NCBI GenBank assembly: GCA_900772695.1
Contig: CAAGRO010000204.1
Coordinates: forward strand, 1 to 11,688
DNA length: 11,688 nt
Direction of reading: 5' to 3'
Origin: an uncultured Oribacterium sp.
Lineage (GTDB): Bacteria; Bacillota; Clostridia; Lachnospirales; Lachnospiraceae
Positions 6,948 to 11,688 of this stretch are shown in pieces (the first letter of the stretch is position 1; the number at the start of each line of letters is the position of its first letter). The translations under genes were made by a program, and so were the position numbers. The notes under the pieces are model-generated. The model had not been told where the DNA came from, did not search any database, and worked only from the letters and a program-made list of their open reading frames with translations.

Positions 6948-6986
6948 AATATGAATTATGCAATTATGTGTAGAAAGGCGACGACT

Positions 6987-7961
6987 ATGAATATCGTGTA
7001 TGCATCCGACGAGGGCTACTGCCAGCATATGGCGGTGTCCATCGCGTCTTTGATTGAACATAATAAAAGTGAGCAGCTGACCTTCCATATCCTGTCCGAT
7101 GGGATCTCGATGGAGAAGGAGGATCAGCTTCGTTCCATGGTCCGTGGCTATGGAAAGAAGATCGTATTCTATCCGATCGAGCATCTGATGGAGGAGCTGA
7201 AGGGGCAGATCTACGGGCTCGATACGGGGCGCTTCCGCATCACGACGCTCGCGCGTCTTCTGATGGGTTCGATTCTGCCGCGGATGGTGACGAAGGTGCT
7301 GTACCTTGACTGTGATACCGTGGTGCTGCGTTCGATCGCTCCGCTCTATCGTCTGCGTCTCGAAGATGACATGGCGGCGATGGCGGCGGAGCCGACCATC
7401 TATCCGGAGGTGAAGGAGAAGATCGGCCTCACGGAGGAGGATACCTACTTTAATGCCGGTATGCTGCTCATGAATCTCTCGGCATGGCGGCTCGAGGACA
7501 TGGAAGCGAACTGCTTCGCCTATTATAACCAGATGGGCGGACAGCTTCCGTTCAACGATCAGGATGTCCTGAATCATGTGCTGAGGGGACGCATCAAGCG
7601 GGTCGGTCAGACCTATGATTTCATCACGAATTACTACTACTTCCGCTATGAGACGCTCTGTGGGAAGTCCGCATCCTTCGCGCTCGGTGAATCGAAGGAG
7701 AGCTTCCATCTCGCGAAGCATCATCCGGTCATCGTGCACTTCGCCTCGGATGAGCGTCCGTGGAACCGTGGAAATCTCAACCACTACACACGTGCTTACG
7801 ATAAATACCTGAAGAAGACCCCGTTTGCCGGCGCTGCCCGTGTGAAGGGAAAGGAAGCCTACATGGCCCTCTACCATGCGATGAACATCGCGACCTTCCT
7901 GTGCCCGCAGGTACGACAGTATATCTCAGACAGGTACTATCATGAACAGATTGAAAAATAA
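6987..7961 (+). CDS. Glycosyltransferase family 8 protein
   Basis: This is a retaining, GT-A-fold glycosyltransferase (GT8), related to LgtC/WaaJ-type galactosyl and glucosyl transferases. It probably adds a hexose from a UDP-sugar to a lipid-linked glycan at the inner membrane face. The 324-residue protein opens with NIVYASDEGYCQHMAVSI, the usual GT8 start. It has the metal-binding DCD (D108, D110) in LYLDCDTVVLR, YFNAGMLLMN (154-163), DQDVLN (191-196) and VIVHFASDERPW (248-259). I chose the ATG at 6987 because AGAAAGG (6972-6978) lies eight bases upstream. An in-frame ATG at 6951 would add 12 unrelated residues and almost coincides with the predicted transcription start. Donor and acceptor cannot be told from sequence. 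The next gene overlaps its end by 20 bases. Confidence 0.88.
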   Translation: MNIVYASDEGYCQHMAVSIASLIEHNKSEQLTFHILSDGISMEKEDQLRSMVRGYGKKIVFYPIEHLMEELKGQIYGLDTGRFRITTLARLLMGSILPRMVTKVLYLDCDTVVLRSIAPLYRLRLEDDMAAMAAEPTIYPEVKEKIGLTEEDTYFNAGMLLMNLSAWRLEDMEANCFAYYNQMGGQLPFNDQDVLNHVLRGRIKRVGQTYDFITNYYYFRYETLCGKSASFALGESKESFHLAKHHPVIVHFASDERPWNRGNLNHYTRAYDKYLKKTPFAGAARVKGKEAYMALYHAMNIATFLCPQVRQYISDRYYHEQIEK

Positions 7962-8925
7962 AAAAATACTCCTGATCATGCCGTTCTTCTACCATTATGA
8001 AGACGCGATCCGGGCGCATCTCGAGCAGGCCGGTGCGGAGGTCTGGCTCGTGGATACGAACATCCATGCCTACGGCCTCGGAAAGAAGCTCGTCATGTTC
8101 TATACGAAGCGTCTTCGCGACCGGCTGGTATACCGCTACTATGAGCATGCGCTCCGGGATGTGCCGGATACCGTCGACGAGGTCATGATCATCAAGGGTA
8201 CCTGGATGACCGATGAGGTTCTGCACGCGCTGCAGGCACGTTTCCCATCGGCGGATTTCCGTATCTTTCACTGGGACAGTGTCGCGACCTTCCCGGATCA
8301 GCTTCGCATCAACCGCTTTTTCACGAAGATCTATACCTTCGATCCGGTGGATGCCGCGCAGTACGGCTGGATCTACCGTCCGACCTTTTTCGAGGAGGAG
8401 ATCTGCCATCCATCGGAGGAGAAACACTGCGACTTCCTCCTCATCTGTTCGATGCATACCCGTCGGATGGAGGTGCTCCGGAAGCTGAAGGCGCTCGCGG
8501 AGAAGCAGCAGAAAACACTCTACAGCTACATCTATGTGCCGCGGCTCCAGTACATCCGGGAGACGCTGCTCCGGCATAATCCGCTCTATGAGGGCGCGCG
8601 GGACGCACTGCATTTCCAGCCGCTCCCGCAGGCGGAGACCTATGCGCTCTATCCGCACACCCGTTGCATCGTGGACTATACCTTCCCGCAGCAGAACGGC
8701 TTCAGCATGCGGACCTACGATGCCATGGGCTGCCGCTGCAAGCTCCTCACGAACAACCCGCATGTGAAGGACGCGGATTTCTATGATCCGCAGAACATCT
8801 ATGTCTATGACCCGGATCACTTCGAGATCCCGGCGGATTTTCTGGAAACCCCGTATCGGGACATTCCGGCGGACATCTATGATCGCTACCGCCTCGACGG
8901 CTTCCTGCAGGAGCTGTTCGGCTGA
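7942..8925 (+). CDS. Probable glycosyltransferase-like capsule/LPS biosynthesis protein
   Basis: The 327-residue protein resembles the poorly characterised family annotated as CpsH-like or 'lipopolysaccharide biosynthesis protein' in surface-glycan clusters. Features in line with that family are an N-terminal Rossmann-like strand KKILLIMPFFYHYE (7-20), DEVMIIKGTW (79-88), FHWDS (109-113), YTFDPVDA (131-138) and a C-terminal QNGFSMRTYDAMGCRCKLLT (251-270) followed by NNPHVKDADFYDPQNI. The C-terminal block resembles the nucleotide-sugar-binding half of a GT-B glycosyltransferase, so sugar transfer is likely but not proven. There is no GT-A type DxD motif in the usual position, no signal peptide and no membrane span. 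The ATG overlaps the GT8 gene's end by 20 bases with only a weak CAGG site, which suggests translational coupling. Substrate is unknown. Confidence 0.7.
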   Translation: MNRLKNKKILLIMPFFYHYEDAIRAHLEQAGAEVWLVDTNIHAYGLGKKLVMFYTKRLRDRLVYRYYEHALRDVPDTVDEVMIIKGTWMTDEVLHALQARFPSADFRIFHWDSVATFPDQLRINRFFTKIYTFDPVDAAQYGWIYRPTFFEEEICHPSEEKHCDFLLICSMHTRRMEVLRKLKALAEKQQKTLYSYIYVPRLQYIRETLLRHNPLYEGARDALHFQPLPQAETYALYPHTRCIVDYTFPQQNGFSMRTYDAMGCRCKLLTNNPHVKDADFYDPQNIYVYDPDHFEIPADFLETPYRDIPADIYDRYRLDGFLQELFG

Positions 8926-9004
8926 GGCGAAGCGGTGGGATTCGTCGTGCGCTCATGTTGCCTGCCGGCAGTAAAGACGCAGTGGCGAGCCAGGATGCTT
9001 CGTC
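8926..9004 (+). promoter_or_regulatory. Structured gap between 8925 and the GT2 gene
   Basis: GGCGAAGC (8926-8933) starts right after the stop codon and can pair with GCTTCGTC (8997-9004), eight pairs with one G-U. Inside lies a 10-base perfect palindrome CTGCCGGCAG (8962-8971), or alternatively a TGCC/GGCA hairpin (8959-8962 with 8967-8970). TTCGTCGT also occurs twice (8941-8948 and 8999-9006). The T-run expected of a terminator is missing. I saw no promoter in this 136-base gap, so the downstream gene is probably in the same transcript. Confidence 0.35.
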
Positions 9005-9061
9005 GTAGACATTGGCCACGTACAGTGATGAAACGAGAAACAGAAGGAGAGAAAAGACAGG

Positions 9062-10153
9062 ATGGTCATGGTCCTTTTATGTACATATAACGGTGCGGCG
9101 TACGTCCGCGCGCAGCTTCAGTCGATCCTCGACCAGACCGTGCAGGATCTGCATGTGGTGGTGTCGGATGACGGCTCCACGGATGAGACGCCTGCGATCG
9201 TCGAGGCGATGGCAGCAGAGAATCCCGGCCGCATCACAATCCTCCGGCAGGATCCGCCGACCGGCAGCGCCGAGCGGCACTTTCTGAAGCTCCTCGTGGA
9301 GCGGGCCTACGATGTGCCGGGCAGCACAGCGACCACGGCGGTCGATACAGATCCTGCGCAGCGCGGCATAAACGATGCTGTGTCGACACCGGGGCAGCAA
9401 TCGGCGGACGGGGCACGCGTTCGTGCCGACTACATCATGCTGTCTGATCAGGACGATGTGTGGCTTCCGGACAAGGTCGAGAAGACGCTCGCGCGTATGC
9501 AGGCGGACGAAGCGGCCTGCCGGGTTGCTGGGGAGACTCATGCCTCCATCCTGGTGCACTGCGATTCACGGATCGTCGACCGGGCGCTCCGGGAGATCGC
9601 CCCGAGCTTCGTGGCCTACCAGAAGATGACGCCGTCCCGCGCTAAGCTCCAGCAGCTGCTCGTGCAGAACAACGTCGTCGGCGGTGCCCTCATGATGAAC
9701 CGTGCACTGGCGGAGCGCATCACGGAGATCCCGGCGCACTGCGTCATGCATGACCAGTGGATCGCGCTCGTCGCAAGTGCCTTCGGACACATCGATTTCG
9801 TACCGGAGTCACTCTATCTCTACCGTCAGCACGGGGACAATGTCCTCGGCGCGGGAAAGGGCTCCCGCATCATGGAAATCCTCGGGCGCTTCGGCATCGG
9901 CCGGAAGGACGGAAAAACGAAGGCCGAGATGGATGCGCACTCACAGAGTGTGTACCGGGAGATGTTTCTTCAGGCGGAGAGCTTCCGACGCTGCTTCGAT
10001 GCGGAGCTCTCGACGAAGCAGAAGCATCTGCTTGACGAGTTCACGGCGATCCCGAAGCGGAGCCGGCTCGGGAAGATCTGTACGATCCTCCGCTATGGCT
10101 TTACCTATAATTTATTTCACAGGACGGTGGGCGAATGTCTCTTTATCCAGTAA
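9062..10153 (+). CDS. Rhamnosyltransferase-like GT2 glycosyltransferase with an insertion
   Basis: This is an inverting GT-A (family 2) transferase of the kind often annotated as a rhamnosyltransferase, which fits the rml genes in the window. The 363-residue protein begins at the first strand (VLLCTYNGAAYV). It has DDGSTD (36-41) for nucleotide binding, SDQDDVW (128-134) with the metal-binding DD, NNVVGGA (203-209), HDQW (230-233) with the likely base region, and YRQHGDNVLGA (254-264). Between FLKLLVE (74-80) and ADYIMLSDQDDVW an extra stretch of about 40 residues (82-121) is present, rich in T, A, D, G and Q, where relatives usually have a short loop. AAGGAG (9044-9049) supports the ATG at 9062 over the one at 9068. 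The gene overlaps the next by 19 bases. The donor (dTDP-rhamnose) is inference. Confidence 0.85.
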   Translation: MVMVLLCTYNGAAYVRAQLQSILDQTVQDLHVVVSDDGSTDETPAIVEAMAAENPGRITILRQDPPTGSAERHFLKLLVERAYDVPGSTATTAVDTDPAQRGINDAVSTPGQQSADGARVRADYIMLSDQDDVWLPDKVEKTLARMQADEAACRVAGETHASILVHCDSRIVDRALREIAPSFVAYQKMTPSRAKLQQLLVQNNVVGGALMMNRALAERITEIPAHCVMHDQWIALVASAFGHIDFVPESLYLYRQHGDNVLGAGKGSRIMEILGRFGIGRKDGKTKAEMDAHSQSVYREMFLQAESFRRCFDAELSTKQKHLLDEFTAIPKRSRLGKICTILRYGFTYNLFHRTVGECLFIQ

Positions 10154-11154
10154 ATGACATCCTGGTTTCGGTGTGTGTCGTGACCTATAACCATGGAAAG
10201 TATATCGGCACCTGCTTGGATCACATCCTCCGGCAGCGCCGGAAGTTCCGCATCGAGATCCTCATCCATGACGACGCCTCGACGGACGGGGCGCAGGAGG
10301 TGATCCGGGCCTATCAGAAGCGGTATCCGGACATCATCAAGCCGATTCTCCGGGTGGAGAATCAGTACAGCCAGGGCATCACGAACATCTCGGGTGCCTT
10401 TAATTTCCCGCGCGCAGTCGGAAAGTACGTCGCGCTGACGGATGGCGATGACTACTGGTGCGACGATTATAAGCTGCAGCGCCAGGTAGAGTATATGGAG
10501 GCGCATCCGGAATGTGGATTTACCTTCCACTCGGCGAAGGTGGTGAATGAAGATGGCGCTCTCGTGAACGGGGAACTCATGCGCCCGTATCACGAATCCC
10601 GTGTGGTTAAACCGGCGGAGCTGGTGGATAAAGCCATCGGCAGTCCCTTCGCGAGCTTCCTTCTGCGACGTGAAATCGTTGAAAAACTGCCGGATTACTA
10701 TGTGGACTGCCCGGTCGGCGACCGTCCGCTCGAGCTGATGGCGGCCGATTTCGGGGACAGCTACTACTTCGACGAGCCGATGAGCGTGTACCGCTTCGGC
10801 ATCCGTGGCTCCTGGACGGAAAACCAGATGAACGGGGATTATGTGGAGAAGCAGCAGAAATATGCCGCCGCTATGTGGAAAATGTATCGCCGCTTCGACG
10901 CGGAAACCGGTGGACGCTTCCACGAAGACTGTGAACACGCGGGTCGGCGTGTGGAATTCCTGACCGCCGTCAACACACGGAACTTCGATCTGATCTATCG
11001 GCCGGAGAACGCGGACTTCCTGCAGGAACTGAGCCGTCATGACCGCTTCTTCATCGACTTCGAGCATCGCTTCCCGAAGCTGTATCATGGACTTCGCCGT
11101 CTGAAGAGCGGGGCCCCGAAGCAGATCGAAGATAAGAAGAGTGAAGAAAAGTGA
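10135..11154 (+). CDS. Glycosyltransferase family 2 protein
   Basis: This is a second GT-A (family 2) glycosyltransferase of 339 residues, presumably adding another sugar to the repeat unit on the cytoplasmic face of the membrane. It shows VSVCVVTYNHGKYI (11-24), HDDASTD (45-51), the metal-binding DGDDYW (103-108), the acceptor-side SPFASFLLRREIV (170-182) and GDRPL (195-199), typical of GT2 proteins in capsule loci. The C-terminus is a charged tail (KQIEDKKSEEK). The ATG lies 19 bases inside the preceding gene, with AGGA/GGTGG (10121-10130) as the likely ribosome site, so translation is probably coupled. There is no membrane segment. Donor sugar and linkage cannot be told from sequence. Confidence 0.85.
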   Translation: MSLYPVNDILVSVCVVTYNHGKYIGTCLDHILRQRRKFRIEILIHDDASTDGAQEVIRAYQKRYPDIIKPILRVENQYSQGITNISGAFNFPRAVGKYVALTDGDDYWCDDYKLQRQVEYMEAHPECGFTFHSAKVVNEDGALVNGELMRPYHESRVVKPAELVDKAIGSPFASFLLRREIVEKLPDYYVDCPVGDRPLELMAADFGDSYYFDEPMSVYRFGIRGSWTENQMNGDYVEKQQKYAAAMWKMYRRFDAETGGRFHEDCEHAGRRVEFLTAVNTRNFDLIYRPENADFLQELSRHDRFFIDFEHRFPKLYHGLRRLKSGAPKQIEDKKSEEK

Positions 11155-11192
11155 CGCGCTGACACGCGCATCGCATCCTATAAAAAGAAAGG

Positions 11193-11231
11193 GCTGCCCG
11201 TCCCGCACAGTACTGCGCGGACTGAGGCAGC
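11193..11231 (+). promoter_or_regulatory. Strong hairpin before the flippase gene
   Basis: GCTGCC (11193-11198) pairs with GGCAGC (11226-11231), GTCC (11200-11203) with GGAC (11219-11222), and CGCA (11204-11207) with TGCG (11214-11217). That gives a 14-base-pair interrupted stem over a six-base loop. It ends 12 bases before the flippase ATG. The downstream TATTTT is too short and mixed for a good terminator. A TATAAA at 11179-11184 with CTGACA at 11159-11164 has only a 14-base spacer, so I do not call a promoter. Confidence 0.5.
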
Positions 11232-11243
11232 ATTCGGTATTTT

Positions 11244-11688
11244 ATGACTGAGAATTCACTGAAATCAAAGGTGGTGCAGGGGCTCTTCTGGAAGGTGCTC
11301 GAGCAGGGCGGCTCCCAGGGGATCCAGTTCATCGTCGCCCTCGTGCTTGCGCGTCTCATGACGCCGGAGGAGTACGGTACGATCAGCCTGATCACCATCT
11401 TCATCACCATCGCGAACACACTCGTACAGTCCGGCTTCGCGACCGCCCTCGTGCAGGGAAAGGAGGTCGAGGACGAGGATTACTCCTCCGTCTTCTGGAT
11501 CTCGATGCTGCTGTCGGTCGTGCTGTACATCGCCCTCTTCCTCGGTGCACCGTGGATCGCCGCCTACTTCCGCACACCGGTCCTCGAGGCCCTCGTCCGG
11601 GTGATGGGCGTCGTGCTCTTCCCGGGGGCCGTGGTCTCGATTCAGACCGCCTTCGTCTCCCGGAACCTGCGCTTCCGTCAGCTCTTTC
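11244..11688 (+). CDS. Polysaccharide flippase, Wzx-like (MOP superfamily), N-terminal part
   Basis: This is an open frame running off the window end: 148 codons without a stop, roughly the first third of a family usually about 430-480 residues long. Such integral membrane proteins move lipid-linked glycan units across the membrane. The N-terminus MTENSLKSKVVQGLFWKVLE leads into hydrophobic segments at about 25-38 (IQFIVALVLARL), 46-61 (TISLITIFITIANTLV), 84-107 (FWISMLLSVVLYIALFLGAP) and 117-134. LARLMTPEEYG (35-45), SGFATALVQ (63-71) and the amphipathic QTAFVSRNLRFRQL (134-147) resemble WzxC-type proteins. The start is the only ATG before the conserved part. Its ribosome site is weak (TGAGG, 11223-11227) and lies within the preceding hairpin, so translation may depend on that structure or on upstream ribosomes. 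Confidence 0.85.
   Translation, partial: MTENSLKSKVVQGLFWKVLEQGGSQGIQFIVALVLARLMTPEEYGTISLITIFITIANTLVQSGFATALVQGKEVEDEDYSSVFWISMLLSVVLYIALFLGAPWIAAYFRTPVLEALVRVMGVVLFPGAVVSIQTAFVSRNLRFRQLF

Noticed and set aside
6951..6986. Upstream in-frame ATG for the GT8 protein
   Set aside because: It almost coincides with the predicted transcription start and lacks a ribosome site. The ATG at 6987 has AGAAAGG at good spacing.
8941..9006. Direct repeat TTCGTCGT
   Set aside because: Eight bases repeated once in GC-rich sequence is easily due to chance. It is mentioned only as part of the gap structure.

Overview
The window looks like part of a cell-surface polysaccharide locus on the chromosome of a Gram-positive anaerobe. 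A GC-rich member of the Clostridia (Lachnospiraceae-like) is my best guess. The basis is the purine-rich AGGAG-type ribosome binding sites, the wording of the GlmM and long-form LeuA proteins, and codon usage dominated by GC-ending codons. This placement is inference, because no rRNA or other taxonomic marker is present. All eleven genes recognised lie on the + strand, and the last runs off the end of the window.

Left part (181-4796): a clear promoter leads into rmlA and rmlB. An intrinsic terminator and a structured leader follow, then rmlD, then a GlmM-type phosphohexosamine mutase. These supply activated sugars: dTDP-glucose, then dTDP-4-keto-6-deoxyglucose, then (with an epimerase not seen here) dTDP-L-rhamnose, and from GlmM glucosamine-1-phosphate for UDP-GlcNAc. 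rmlC is absent from the window.

Middle (4902-6986): leuA, for leucine biosynthesis, is unrelated to polysaccharide. It is followed by a 333-base non-coding gap. Most of that gap is one large nested palindrome at 6675-6896, whose core doubles as a bidirectional terminator. An AT-rich promoter follows at 6919-6947. I read this as the boundary between two transcription units.

Right part (6987-11688): a glycan assembly operon. It has a GT8 glycosyltransferase, a CpsH/LPS-biosynthesis-type protein of uncertain reaction, a rhamnosyltransferase-like GT2 with an unusual insertion, a second GT2, and the N-terminal third or so of a Wzx-type flippase. Two gene pairs overlap by about 20 bases, which suggests translational coupling. 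The sugar nucleotides made on the left would be used by these enzymes to build a repeat unit on a lipid carrier, and the flippase would export it.

A recurring theme is a GC-rich hairpin in almost every intergenic gap, often just ahead of the next ribosome binding site. The most unusual structure is the 222-base nested palindrome after leuA. I see no CRISPR, tRNA, rRNA, transposase or phage gene.
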